DNA from: Bacillota bacterium
GTDB taxonomy: Bacteria; Bacillota; Clostridia; Christensenellales; Aristaeellaceae
NCBI GenBank assembly: GCA_023398575.1
Contig: JAEWSC010000081.1
Coordinates: 1-30,119, forward strand
Length of the DNA stretch: 30,119 nt
Reading direction: 5' to 3'
Every line of letters starts with the position of its first letter. Position 1 is the stretch's first letter. This document shows positions 15,064-23,307 of the stretch, one piece after another. Below the pieces are notes generated by a model. That model was given only the letters and a program-made list of their open reading frames with translations. It did no database searches and had not been told where the DNA came from. A program made the position numbers and the translations under genes.

Positions 15064-16095
15064 TTACCTCTTCACAAGTGACTTGCGCACATCAATGGCC
15101 ACTGCCAATACAATAATTAAACCTCTGATTATATACTGCCAATAGGCATTGACTTGAAGGAAATACAGCGAGTAGTTGATGGCCTGCAGGATAATGGCAC
15201 CGATCACAACCCCCTGTATTGTTCCAACGCCCCCCGAGAAGGATACGCCGCCGATAACACAAGCAGAAATGGCATCCAGTTCATAGTTGATGCCTGTATT
15301 TGCGCCGACCGACTGAATGCGGGCCGCCTCCAGAAATGAAGCGATGCCGTACAATACGCCTGCCATCAGGAATACCAACATGATTGTTCTATCTACGTTG
15401 ACGCCGGAAACCGCGGCGGCTTCGGTGTTGCCGCCCACTGCAAACATGTTTTTTCCCAATCTTGTTTTGTTCCACACAACCCACATAATCGCCGCAAGCA
15501 CCAGGAAGTAAATCACCGACAAGGGAATTTTCATTCCCCCTAAGATCATGTTGCCTGCTCCAATATCGAGGAATCCTTGTTCAAAGGTCGACAGCGCCTG
15601 AGCAGAACCAGAGGGCTGAGATTCGATATAGATGCTGTTAGCGCCAAAGGCAATCAGCTGCGTCCCCAGTGTGATAATAAACGCATGCATGTGCAGTCTG
15701 GCCACACCAAAGCCATTGATTGCACTAAAGAGCACACTGATTGCTATCGCGGCCAGAAACGGCACAATTAGCGGAAGTTGGGATGTCATGCCTTGATAAT
15801 AACGCGAGGCATAGGTGACAGATTGTACCATTGATGCGGTTACTGCTGCGCTAAGGCCAAGCACGCGGCCAATGGAAAGGTCTGTGCCCGCAAGCACAAT
15901 AATACCGGCGCAACCCAAAGCCAGTATCCCCTTGGTGGACGCCTGCTTTAATATGTTCAATATGTTGGAAAGCGCCACAAAGTTTGGCCGGATGATACTC
16001 ACTGTCACTAGTATCGCTACGAGAATGATATACAGAGCGTAGTTGAGCAGAAATTCGCCGACCTTGTTGTTATCGATTCTCCTTGTTTTCTCCAT
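15064..16095 (-). CDS. mglC: galactose/methyl-galactoside ABC transporter permease
   Basis: The membrane channel of the Mgl-type (CUT2) monosaccharide importer, about 343 residues. It has some eight to ten hydrophobic segments, starting with LYIILVAILVTVSIIRPNF. The family stretches GILALGCAGIIVLAGTDLSIG and the VIGGVSFSGGVGT loop, which contacts the ATPase, are present. The ATG at 16095 is eight bases after GAGG; an ATG at 16101 directly abuts that site and is less likely. The order mglB-mglA-mglC-small protein, with short gaps, is one operon. The substrate is inferred from MglB as galactose/glucose. Confidence 0.93.
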   Translation of the reverse strand: MEKTRRIDNNKVGEFLLNYALYIILVAILVTVSIIRPNFVALSNILNILKQASTKGILALGCAGIIVLAGTDLSIGRVLGLSAAVTASMVQSVTYASRYYQGMTSQLPLIVPFLAAIAISVLFSAINGFGVARLHMHAFIITLGTQLIAFGANSIYIESQPSGSAQALSTFEQGFLDIGAGNMILGGMKIPLSVIYFLVLAAIMWVVWNKTRLGKNMFAVGGNTEAAAVSGVNVDRTIMLVFLMAGVLYGIASFLEAARIQSVGANTGINYELDAISACVIGGVSFSGGVGTIQGVVIGAIILQAINYSLYFLQVNAYWQYIIRGLIIVLAVAIDVRKSLVKR

Positions 16096-16110
16096 TCCCA
16101 TTTCCTCGTT

Positions 16111-17631
16111 CTATACGTATTTTGCGGCCAGGCGGAGGATCGCCTCCTGTTCGCCTTCAATACCGCCAAAATCTTTCCCGCGTTCTACGATGCCTGCCAT
16201 CCTGCCGCCCGACATGACGAGTATGCGGTCGCTGATGCCAATCAGTTCCGGCATTTCGGAGGATACCATTACAATGCCTTTGCCCTCTTGTGCAAGCTGC
16301 AGAATCAGTTGATAAATTTCATATTTTGCGCCTACATCAATCCCGCGGGTAGGTTCATCCAGTAAAAGAATTTCTGGTTTGGTCAAAAGCCATCGCCCGA
16401 TAATCACTTTTTGTTGATTGCCGCCCGATAGGCTGCGTATAGATGTACGTTGGCCCGGCGCTTTCACTTTCAGGCTGTCAATGACCCACTTGGTATCCTT
16501 TGCCATTTTTCTATTGGAAAGCAGTGCCTTGCCATAAGAAAGCATATTGGAAATGGTAGCGTTGAACGTAAGACTCATAACCGGAAAAATGCCTGTAGCC
16601 CGCCTCTCTTCGGTGATCAAGGCAAAGCCGTTTCGGATGGCCGCCTCAGGCGTTCTGTTTTGAATGTTTTTGCCATGCAGCCGGATATCGCCCTGTGCCC
16701 TTGTGTTTACGCCAAAGAGTGTATTCAGGAGTTCTGTCCGGCGTGAGCCCACCAAGCCCGCAACGCCAAGCACTTCTCCACGGCGCAGCGTAAAGCTCAC
16801 ATCATGGCAGGCGGGCTCGTATTTTCCCGTCAAACCACTCACTTCCAAAAGCACTTCTTCCGGAACATTCTTCTTTTCAGGAAAGCGTTGTGTCAAATCT
16901 CGGTTGACCATCAGGCGGATGATTTCATTGGTATCAAGCTCTTTTGCTGAGCGCGTAGCAATCCAATGGCCGTCCCGCATGATGGTCACGTCGTCAGAAA
17001 TACGCAATATCTCATCCATCTTATGGGAGATGTAAATGATGCCGACGCCCTTTGCTTTTAGCTGCTCGATAATTGCAAACAGATGCTCCACTTCGCCTTG
17101 CGTCAGGGAGGAAGTCGGCTCGTCCAAGACCAGAATTTTGGCATGATAGGATACTGCTTTGGCGATTTCCACCATTTGACGCCTTGCAACCGAAAGGTTG
17201 CCGATGATCTCCCTGGGGTTTATATCGATGTTCAATTCGCGAAAAACACGAATGGTGTCATCATGCATTTTCCTTCCGTCGATAAACCTGTTCCTGACGG
17301 GGAATCTTCCAAGCCACACATTTTCCATCACATTACGTCGCAGCACCTGGTTCAGCTCCTGATGGACCATTGCTACCCCGTGATTCAGTGCATGCCTGGG
17401 ATCTGTAAACTCAATGCTCTCCCCCTCCATGAGGATGGTGCCGACATCTTTTGTATAAATACCAAACAGACACTTCATCAATGTCGATTTGCCGGCGCCA
17501 TTTTCGCCCATCAGCGCATGAACAGTGCCTGGCCTTAGTTTAAGTTGCGCTTTGTCCAGCGCCTTAACGCCCGGAAACCGTTTTTCAATGTCAATCATCT
17601 CAAGCAGGTATCGGGCAGCTTTATCTCCCAT
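16111..17631 (-). CDS. mglA: galactose/methyl-galactoside ABC transporter ATP-binding protein
   Basis: A double ATPase of the CUT2 class that energises MglC, about 506 residues. In the first half GENGAGKST is the Walker A motif and ILVLDEPTSSLT the Walker B. The second half has the usual degenerate A loop (GLVGSRRTEL), a normal LSGGNQQK signature and ILLLDEPTRGID. A degenerate second Walker A is normal for MglA/RbsA. The ATG at 17631 is preceded at close range by GGTGA; a GTG at 17643 is an alternative. Its 3' end is 15 bases from the mglC start. Confidence 0.93.
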   Translation of the reverse strand: MGDKAARYLLEMIDIEKRFPGVKALDKAQLKLRPGTVHALMGENGAGKSTLMKCLFGIYTKDVGTILMEGESIEFTDPRHALNHGVAMVHQELNQVLRRNVMENVWLGRFPVRNRFIDGRKMHDDTIRVFRELNIDINPREIIGNLSVARRQMVEIAKAVSYHAKILVLDEPTSSLTQGEVEHLFAIIEQLKAKGVGIIYISHKMDEILRISDDVTIMRDGHWIATRSAKELDTNEIIRLMVNRDLTQRFPEKKNVPEEVLLEVSGLTGKYEPACHDVSFTLRRGEVLGVAGLVGSRRTELLNTLFGVNTRAQGDIRLHGKNIQNRTPEAAIRNGFALITEERRATGIFPVMSLTFNATISNMLSYGKALLSNRKMAKDTKWVIDSLKVKAPGQRTSIRSLSGGNQQKVIIGRWLLTKPEILLLDEPTRGIDVGAKYEIYQLILQLAQEGKGIVMVSSEMPELIGISDRILVMSGGRMAGIVERGKDFGGIEGEQEAILRLAAKYV

Positions 17632-17661
17632 GAAAATCACCACTCTTTATCACGATCAAAA

Positions 17662-17696
17662 GGGAAGAGGCGCGAAGCAGATTCATACCTCTTCCC
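17662..17696 (-). terminator. intercistronic hairpin between mglB and mglA
   Basis: The 9-bp arms GGGAAGAGG (17662-17670) and CCTCTTCCC (17688-17696), with a 17-base loop, are followed on the minus strand by TTTT. Such a leaky terminator or 3'-protective stem after a binding-protein gene commonly lets the binding protein be made in excess over the membrane parts. Confidence 0.65.
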
Positions 17697-17725
17697 GCAC
17701 GGTTAAGTACTGCAGGTGTATTATC

Positions 17726-18826
17726 CTATTTGACCTCGGTAATTTTTGCGTAAGGGATACGGATGCACTTAAACTTATCATCGGTATACTTGTATTCAGT
17801 GCCCTCCAGCCATTCCTTGCCCTGTGCACCATTGACTGCGATACGGATGTTGGCCTTACCCATGGCGTCGCCATCCTGCTTGACGGTGGCAGTCATGCTG
17901 CCTTTTTTGATGGCTTCCAACGCGGAGTCTACAGCGTCAACCCCGATGACCACAATAGATGGATCGCCTTGATTTCCGGTATTATAGCCAACGCTGTTCA
18001 ATGCGGCAATGGCGCCCAGGGCCATCATATCGTTGTTGGCAAAAATGACTTCGATCTTTTCGCCAAAGGATGCCCAGGTGGCGGTAATGGCCTCCTGCGC
18101 CTTTGCCTGGTCCCAGTCACAGACAAGGGTTTCGCCCAACTGCTCCAGCTTCAGACCTTGAGCAATGGCTGTTTCAACGGAATACTGGGTGCGGGCGATG
18201 GCTTCGTTATTGTTGGCTTCGCCCTTGAGCATCACATACTGGAGTGTTCCATCTCCATTCTTGTCTATGCCAGGATTAGCTTTGTACAGGTCAGCCAGTA
18301 TCTCGCCCTGCATGTCACCGGCCTGGCGGGCCAGGGTACCGATGAAAATTGTACCTGTATCGACCAAAACAGCCTGTACAGTCTCCTCCGCAGGCTGCTT
18401 GTTATAAAACAGAAAGGGAATTCCTGCATCCTTGAACATATCCACCAACACCTTGCCGTTGGCAACCTCCGCCAAGTTAATAATGACGAAATCGGGTTTT
18501 TCTCCGGCAATGATGGTGGCTTGTTCAATCTGCTTGGCCATATCATCAGCCGCATCGTACATGGTCAGCTTTATTTTGACACCAAGTTCCTGGGAGTAAG
18601 TGGCAGCCCATTTTTCCATGGCCGCACGGACAGTGGACCCATAAGTATCGTCATACTTCCAAATCAATGCACGGATGTCAAGATCGGTCTTTCCTTGTGT
18701 GCCCGCGGCTGTAGGCGCCAGGCTGGCCGTAGGCGCCGGGCTGAGCTGTGGTTGTACATTTGAGGCGCAAGATACTGTGGAAATACCTATGATGAACACC
18801 ATCGCCAGCAATACCAGTTTTTTCAT
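17726..18826 (-). CDS. mglB: galactose/glucose-binding lipoprotein
   Basis: The substrate-binding component of the Mgl importer, 366 residues, held outside the membrane by a lipid anchor. The signal run ends in TVSC, with Cys20 as the lipidation site. A Thr/Ala/Pro-rich linker follows to about residue 45. The periplasmic-binding fold continues with a calcium loop, DKNGDGTLQ, near the middle, characteristic of the galactose/glucose group, and VIFANNDMMALGAI and VIGVDAVDSALEAI in the second lobe. AAGGAGG stands seven bases before the ATG; an upstream in-frame start at 18844 overlaps this site and is rejected. Confidence 0.94.
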   Translation of the reverse strand: MKKLVLLAMVFIIGISTVSCASNVQPQLSPAPTASLAPTAAGTQGKTDLDIRALIWKYDDTYGSTVRAAMEKWAATYSQELGVKIKLTMYDAADDMAKQIEQATIIAGEKPDFVIINLAEVANGKVLVDMFKDAGIPFLFYNKQPAEETVQAVLVDTGTIFIGTLARQAGDMQGEILADLYKANPGIDKNGDGTLQYVMLKGEANNNEAIARTQYSVETAIAQGLKLEQLGETLVCDWDQAKAQEAITATWASFGEKIEVIFANNDMMALGAIAALNSVGYNTGNQGDPSIVVIGVDAVDSALEAIKKGSMTATVKQDGDAMGKANIRIAVNGAQGKEWLEGTEYKYTDDKFKCIRIPYAKITEVK

Positions 18827-18910
18827 TACATTACCTCCTTGCAATATGGGATCAAACCCAGACGGCGGGATGTATACCGCCTTTGCCCCGATTCAGGGAC
18901 CAATAAAATA

Positions 18911-18960
18911 TCGCTTCGCCATCCAGCGCATTATCCGCATCAGATGGCGAGCGACTTTTT
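18911..18960. terminator. probable terminator between panE-like gene and mglB
   Basis: Arms at 18911-18923 and 18943-18954 pair over 12 bases with one bulged T, around a 19-base loop. The flanks are T-rich on both strands (CTTTTT at 18955-18960; ATATTTTA on the minus side). It lies about 75 bases after the ketopantoate-reductase-like gene on the minus strand, separating it from mglB. Confidence 0.6.
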
Positions 18961-19034
18961 GAGTCAAGCCTATTATTGCCAGACATTAGCCACAGCATGT
19001 GTGAACATTCAAAAGATACTGACTTTGTTTTGCC

Positions 19035-19955
19035 TCAATACTGCTCTTCCATCGCCAAAATGCTGTCATACAGCATTTTGTTGACTGGTGCAGACAACCC
19101 ATGTTTTTTTGCCAATTCCAACACCGTGCCAGAAAAAAGCCCTACCTCGCTATACCGTCTGGCCTCCACATCCTGGCGCATGGACGGTTTGCCTTTAGGG
19201 CTTAAGGTGCCCAGGATTCGCAGCCAATAAGCGATATCTTCCTCACAAAGGTCAATCCCCTCCAGCTTGGATAGCTCCATTACTTCCCGCATGGCGGCAA
19301 TCATGGTCTCCCTTTGCCGGCCTTCCTGGAAAACGGCTGCATAATCCGGGCCGAAAACGGCTACGGTTTGATTGACGCCTACATTGAGCATAAATTTGCC
19401 CCACATGCGCTTGAGCATATGGGTATCCACTTCATAGGGAAAGCCAACGCTATCAAAAAAATCCACGACCCTTTGCACTTTTTCTGGAATTGGATCCCCG
19501 GCCTTAGGGCCGATGCACAATTTGCCCATGCGGGTATAGGTAAGGCGGTTCCCCTCCTTCACGGCATCCATCCCCTGCGCTACACAGTAGATCACCTTAT
19601 CCGTGCCATAGGCATCAGCGATCATTGCTTCGCTTGAAATGCCGTTTAGCAATGACAGAATCAGCGTATCCGGCCCTACCTGGTTTTGAACAGATGCTAT
19701 AGCTTCCTTCAATTGCAAGGATTTGACGGCAATCAATATCAAATCGGCAGGAGATGTTTTCTCTTGTGGGGTAACATAATGAAATGCACAGGCATCTCCG
19801 TTGCTGAAAACCTGATCCCTTTTGTAACGCTCAATCCTGCCGGCATCAGCGATGATCCGCAGATTTTTCCTCTCCATCCGCTTGGATAACAGGTTACCAA
19901 ACAGCGTCCCTAGTGCGCCAAGGCCGACGATTGCCACAGTTTCAATCTTCTTCAT
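19035..19955 (-). CDS. ketopantoate reductase-family protein (PanE/ApbA)
   Basis: A 306-residue NADPH-dependent reductase. The family member PanE reduces 2-dehydropantoate to pantoate in CoA biosynthesis. The Rossmann motif GLGALG is at 11-16. The LIAVKSLQL stretch carries the family lysine and LLNGISSE follows it. MWGKFMLNVGVNQ corresponds to the second catalytic lysine segment. Length is normal. GGAAGGA lies about eight bases before the ATG. It follows the molybdopterin-domain lipoprotein gene by only 28 bases and likely shares its transcript. No other pantothenate genes are near, so a different 2-oxoacid substrate is quite possible. Confidence 0.85.
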   Translation of the reverse strand: MKKIETVAIVGLGALGTLFGNLLSKRMERKNLRIIADAGRIERYKRDQVFSNGDACAFHYVTPQEKTSPADLILIAVKSLQLKEAIASVQNQVGPDTLILSLLNGISSEAMIADAYGTDKVIYCVAQGMDAVKEGNRLTYTRMGKLCIGPKAGDPIPEKVQRVVDFFDSVGFPYEVDTHMLKRMWGKFMLNVGVNQTVAVFGPDYAAVFQEGRQRETMIAAMREVMELSKLEGIDLCEEDIAYWLRILGTLSPKGKPSMRQDVEARRYSEVGLFSGTVLELAKKHGLSAPVNKMLYDSILAMEEQY

Positions 19956-19983
19956 TCGTTTATCCTTCCGTACTTCCTAACGA

Positions 19984-20670
19984 TTATTTGCCAACGGAAG
20001 CTTCGTTGTCGTACCCCCGCTGCTCCCAGTAGCCTTTATAGCTCGCGTCGTCTGATAACGTGATTTTGTTCACCCATCTTGCCCACTTGTATCCCAGCTT
20101 TTCTTCTGCTACCACAATAAAGGGATAGCCCATCTCCGGCGGCAAATCAAGCCCATTTGCGCCATATGCCAAAACCAACTGCTTGTCCACCACTGTTTTT
20201 AGCGGCAGCGAGGTGGTATATCCATCCACAGAGCTGAAAATCACTGTCACTGCCTCGGGCTTAATGCCGGCTTTGCTTATGAGTTCTTCCAGCAAAACAC
20301 CTTTCCACAAAATGGTAGCATTCCAGCCTTCCACGCAGTACAGCGTAATCATCCGTTCATGGGCATCCAGCTCTTTAATTTGATCATATGTAAGGGTGAG
20401 AGGTGCGTCAACCAGACCATCGATGGTCATGGCATAACTGGCGATGTCCACATGCTGTACGCCTTTGATGGAGTTATCTCTCGGTCCTATGGATGGGTCC
20501 AGCCTCATACCTTGGTACTCAGTAACTTCCCCTTCCCGGTAGCGGTTCTGCGTTGCGGAAGACACGCCGTCTTCGGCGTTTCTTGGGCCACCAGGAGCGT
20601 TTGCCGTTACACAGCCAGAAATCAGCAGGAGCAAAGCCATCATGACACTCAATAAACGTTTCATTATCAT
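19984..20670 (-). CDS. lipoprotein with sulfite-oxidase-type molybdopterin-binding domain
   Basis: A 228-residue exported lipoprotein. LLISGC at 15-20 is a canonical lipobox. The rest resembles the oxidoreductase molybdopterin-binding domain (SUOX/MsrP fold), beginning near residue 75 (DIASYAMTIDGLVDAP). The cysteine in YCVEGW (C112) is at the position of the molybdenum-ligating cysteine, and WKGVLLEELI and GYPFIVVAEEKLGYKWARWV are later conserved blocks. ATGs at 20670 and 20664 both lie within reach of GAGGG. There is a TTGATT-17-TATGAT promoter upstream. No molybdenum-cofactor genes are in the window. Lipid anchoring rather than Tat export is notable, because MsrP-type enzymes normally fold with cofactor before export, so it may not bind the cofactor. 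Confidence 0.82.
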   Translation of the reverse strand: MIMKRLLSVMMALLLLISGCVTANAPGGPRNAEDGVSSATQNRYREGEVTEYQGMRLDPSIGPRDNSIKGVQHVDIASYAMTIDGLVDAPLTLTYDQIKELDAHERMITLYCVEGWNATILWKGVLLEELISKAGIKPEAVTVIFSSVDGYTTSLPLKTVVDKQLVLAYGANGLDLPPEMGYPFIVVAEEKLGYKWARWVNKITLSDDASYKGYWEQRGYDNEASVGK

Positions 20671-20685
20671 TTCACCCTCTTTTTT

Positions 20686-20714
20686 ATCATACTAGAAAAA
20701 TCTTCGTAAATCAA
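20686..20714 (-). promoter_or_regulatory. probable promoter of the molybdopterin-domain lipoprotein unit
   Basis: On the minus strand TTGATT (20714-20709), 17 bases, TATGAT (20691-20686), about 15 bases before the start codon region. Spacing is ideal, with four of six and five of six matches. Confidence 0.55.
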
Positions 20715-20777
20715 ACATGATGTGATACATAGTGTGCCTCGTGAACGAAAGGGGATACATATAAAGCTCCTGACATG

Positions 20778-20825
20778 AAAAAGCAGCCTGCTGCATCAAC
20801 TTCTTACGCCATTGCAACAGACTGC
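20778..20825 (-). terminator. terminator of the His/Cys-repeat protein gene
   Basis: On the minus strand a 13-bp stem including two G-U pairs (arms at 20825-20813 and 20795-20783) is followed directly by TTTTT (20782-20778), 14 bases after the gene. It isolates this gene from the lipoprotein gene downstream. Confidence 0.85.
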
Positions 20826-20838
20826 CAATATGCGATGA

Positions 20839-21327
20839 TTAGTCTTCTTCTCTGTACCAATGCTCTTTATCCCGTGCTGCTTCCGCTTCAGCCAGCAGGC
20901 AGGGATCTTCATCGATAGCCATCAGGACCCTAGGACTGCAGCAGGTACGGCGCTTATGCCAGCGGCGCCGGCCAAACTCATCTTCTATAATGCACCATTC
21001 CCAGCCATAATCGGCCGCCATATCAGCATCAACGCATAGATTATCATCAATATACATCAGTATATGCGGGTGATGGCAAGCATGGCAAGGATCATGGTGA
21101 TGATGATGGTGGTGATGATGTTCTTCCGAACCTTCGTTGTCCCACCATTTATTCTCCCAGTCGGCATCTGCTTCTACATCATCCTCCAAGCTGCATTGGT
21201 TGTCATCAATATACATCAAGACCAGCGGATCAAAGCAGTCTTCACATGGCCTGCGGTGATGGTGATGATGCTTGCGCCATGACCCTTCATCTTCTGCAAC
21301 GCAGTTATTTGTACAACCGTATCCCAT
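20839..21327 (-). CDS. His/Cys-rich protein with three internal repeats, unknown family
   Basis: A 162-residue protein with no signal peptide or membrane helix that I cannot assign to any family. It contains three repeats about 50 residues apart. Each has a basic or poly-His block, then a Cys pair, a Pro, a hydrophobic VLM/ILM strand, an ID[DE] acidic turn and a closing Cys. Repeat 1 is at 20-45 (H20-H24, C28-x2-C31, LVLMYIDDNQC). Repeat 2 is at 70-98 (nine His, C81-x2-C84, HILMYIDDNLC). Repeat 3 is at 124-143 (WHKRR, C129-C130, VLMAIDEDPC). Linkers are acidic and Trp-rich. The start at 21327 has AAAGGAG eight bases upstream; the frame extends to 21411 without support. It is transcribed alone with its own terminator. 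Metal binding (Zn, Ni, Cu) is a reasonable inference only. Confidence 0.8.
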   Translation of the reverse strand: MGYGCTNNCVAEDEGSWRKHHHHHRRPCEDCFDPLVLMYIDDNQCSLEDDVEADADWENKWWDNEGSEEHHHHHHHHHDPCHACHHPHILMYIDDNLCVDADMAADYGWEWCIIEDEFGRRRWHKRRTCCSPRVLMAIDEDPCLLAEAEAARDKEHWYREED

Positions 21328-21520
21328 ATTTAGCTCTCCTTTTGTCTGGATCCATGCCACAATTGATGCACAGACCCGTAAACGTACAGACATCAGCGCC
21401 GGGTGGCGCAAAAGGCAATAATTTGGCCCCCTATGAGATTATGAAATCCAACATGGATGTGTGCCATGAACAAGCCCTGTACAACACTCACTGGCTATTT
21501 GATCGTACTATGAATTATGA

Positions 21521-21549
21521 AAAGGCTGCCGAAATTTCTCCGGCAGCCG
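21521..21549 (-). terminator. terminator of the ogg-PHP unit
   Basis: On the minus strand the 8-bp GC-rich arms CGGCAGCC/GGCTGCCG (plus coordinates 21525-21532 and 21542-21549) are followed by TTTT (21524-21521), 36 bases after the PHP gene. Confidence 0.8.
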
Positions 21550-21584
21550 CATATCGTAAGTATGAAGAATAATGGAGCCAAATT

Positions 21585-22376
21585 CTATATACCGAGAAAG
21601 GCACGTATATCTCCACCGGTGCTTACATCCATTTCATCCCGAATATCCACAGGCAGGCGGATTTCCACCCCTTCCCGCCACTCACCTCGTCCCTGAGGTA
21701 TATGCACGCCAAAGGGTTGCTTTTCCCGGATTGCCTTTACATAATCATGTATAGAGTTGAGTGGCTGGTCAAATACCACACCCATCAGCAATTCATCCGG
21801 CCTATGGTTGATTTGATGCATGTCTGACCCGGCTGTCACAGGCAGCCCCAGCAGCTTGGCGTAGTGGACAGCTAATATATCATGGTTGAGGTCATTGCCC
21901 GCGTTATAGCCTTCCACCGCATCCACACACCCGGTAGATAAATGAATGGCGCTTAGGTATTCCCTATCACGGAAAGGATGAGCCTGCACCACGCAGCCGC
22001 CAGCCTTATGTACGGCGTCAAACTGCTGCCAGCGGGTATACCGCTCTGCTTCGGGATGCGTAAGCAGCCATTGCTTGTCCAAGCCATATATTAAGTACTC
22101 ATCCCCCTGATAGTTTTCCTCCCAACCAAAGAAAACAGAAAAGCCTGCCTTTTCGCCAGCCTCCCTGGCATCCTCGTAACCTATGCAAAACTGGTTCACT
22201 CTCTCCTGCCAGGGAAGATGCTTTTTGACGGCAGTATTGCCTCGAAAAAAGTGATCTGTCACAATGATGCCGGCATACCCCATGTCCTGATAGTAGGGCA
22301 CATAGTCCCGTCCTTTTGTCCAGCCGCAGGCACTGGACTGACAGGTATGCAAATGCGTCTCATACATGTATTTCAT
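21585..22376 (-). CDS. PHP-domain phosphoesterase
   Basis: A 263-residue metal-dependent phosphoesterase of the polymerase-and-histidinol-phosphatase superfamily. Metal-ligand motifs are in the expected order: H8-x-H10 (THLHT), D41-H42 (TDHF), E86 (GWEENY), H133 (QAHPF) and D185-x-H187 (GSDMH). GGAGAGG stands before the ATG. It follows the DNA glycosylase gene by 19 bases and is almost certainly co-transcribed with it. The substrate is unknown; relatives cleave histidinol phosphate, oligonucleotides or pAp. The pairing with a DNA repair enzyme hints at, but does not show, a nucleic-acid substrate. Confidence 0.88.
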   Translation of the reverse strand: MKYMYETHLHTCQSSACGWTKGRDYVPYYQDMGYAGIIVTDHFFRGNTAVKKHLPWQERVNQFCIGYEDAREAGEKAGFSVFFGWEENYQGDEYLIYGLDKQWLLTHPEAERYTRWQQFDAVHKAGGCVVQAHPFRDREYLSAIHLSTGCVDAVEGYNAGNDLNHDILAVHYAKLLGLPVTAGSDMHQINHRPDELLMGVVFDQPLNSIHDYVKAIREKQPFGVHIPQGRGEWREGVEIRLPVDIRDEMDVSTGGDIRAFLGI

Positions 22377-22395
22377 TTGACCTCTCCTATATCTA

Positions 22396-23226
22396 TTAAG
22401 CGATTCCCCGCTGCAAGCGTTTTTTCATCATCTGGTCATAAAACATATACTGCTGCATAACGCCTGCAAAGCCTTTGTACTTGTGAAAAGGCGCCTCGCC
22501 ATTATACTCCTTGTCGATGACACGCTGAATCCATACATCCACAGGTGCCAAATCCAGCCGGTGATAGCCAAAGAGCATTACACAACTGGCCACCTTGATA
22601 CCCGCACCATGCAAAGAAAGCAGCTTTTCAAGCAACGCAGAGTCATCCCACTGACGCATGGCATTAAGGTCGGTTTCGCCCGATGCCACCGACCGGGCAG
22701 TGGCCTGTATATAGGGCGCACGATACCCCAGGGAGCAAGCGCGCAACTCCTCCATATCTGCTTGTGCCAGCTTTTGTGGCGATGGAAAAGCATATTCAAT
22801 CCGTCCGTTATATGCAAATGGTTCACCAAACCTATGGCAAAGCTTTTTAATACCATCCCGGATGGCTGGAATACTCTTACGCTGGGAGAGCAAAAAGCTT
22901 ACCAGCGTCTCCCATGGGTCCTGGTTTAAAATGCGAAGACCGCTGCCCGACGCAACGGCCGATGTAAGATACCCATCTGCAGGGTCTGCCGCGTCAATAA
23001 ACGCGGCATAATCCGTATCAAGATCAAAGTATTCCCGCCATATGGCTTCAAACTCCGCCTGGCTGCAATGAAACGCAAATTGCCCTTCGCCCAGCCTCTC
23101 TATCAGCAGTGCTTTATCTTGATATATGGCTTCTGTAAAGCCGCCAGGTATTGCCCGCATACGAAAGCACTGGCCGCTTTCACATATGGCCAGGGGATCA
23201 AAATGACTGATATTCTCGATGACCAT
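22396..23226 (-). CDS. ogg: 8-oxoguanine DNA glycosylase (OGG1-type, HhH-GPD)
   Basis: A 276-residue bifunctional glycosylase/AP lyase removing 8-oxoguanine from DNA. An N-terminal OGG-N-like domain (DPLAICESGQCFRM) precedes the helix-hairpin-helix core. The core shows NQDPWETLVSFLLSQRKSI, the hairpin LHGAGIKVASC with catalytic K211, and APVDVW with D230. Length fits bacterial OGG1 homologues of Clostridia. The ATG at 23226 has GGAG about ten bases upstream. A near-perfect promoter (23279-23307) lies just before it, so the gene and the PHP gene form a unit independent of the polysaccharide genes upstream. Confidence 0.9.
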   Translation of the reverse strand: MVIENISHFDPLAICESGQCFRMRAIPGGFTEAIYQDKALLIERLGEGQFAFHCSQAEFEAIWREYFDLDTDYAAFIDAADPADGYLTSAVASGSGLRILNQDPWETLVSFLLSQRKSIPAIRDGIKKLCHRFGEPFAYNGRIEYAFPSPQKLAQADMEELRACSLGYRAPYIQATARSVASGETDLNAMRQWDDSALLEKLLSLHGAGIKVASCVMLFGYHRLDLAPVDVWIQRVIDKEYNGEAPFHKYKGFAGVMQQYMFYDQMMKKRLQRGIA

Positions 23227-23278
23227 GAAATGATAGCTCCAATACCGTTATTAATGCGCCATCAAAGGGCCGCACCCC

Positions 23279-23307
23279 ATTATACCGGATTGCGGTCCAG
23301 TTATCAA
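23279..23307 (-). promoter_or_regulatory. sigma-A promoter of the ogg-PHP unit, overlapping DUF2264 stop
   Basis: On the minus strand TTGATA (23307-23302), 17 bases, TATAAT (23284-23279): five of six and six of six matches. The TGA inside the -35 hexamer is the stop codon of the DUF2264 gene, so the promoter is embedded at that gene's 3' end. Confidence 0.8.

Noticed and set aside
17525..18763. Long plus-strand open frame (412 codons) across the mgl genes
   Set aside because: It is antisense to mglB, which has a clear family match, lipobox and ribosome binding site. The antisense product is low in complexity and resembles nothing.
18844..18910. A sigma-A promoter directly before mglB
   Set aside because: A TATACA-like hexamer exists but no -35 at acceptable spacing was found, so it is not reported although some promoter must exist there.
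21064..21282. CRISPR-like or microsatellite repeat suggested by ATG/GTG repeats
   Set aside because: The repetition is the reverse complement of CAT/CAC histidine codons in the repeat protein, not an array.
20839..21327. Reading the repeat protein as a peptide natural-product (RiPP) precursor
   Set aside because: Repeats with Cys invite this, but no modifying enzyme, protease or exporter gene lies nearby and the repeats lack a leader/cleavage pattern.
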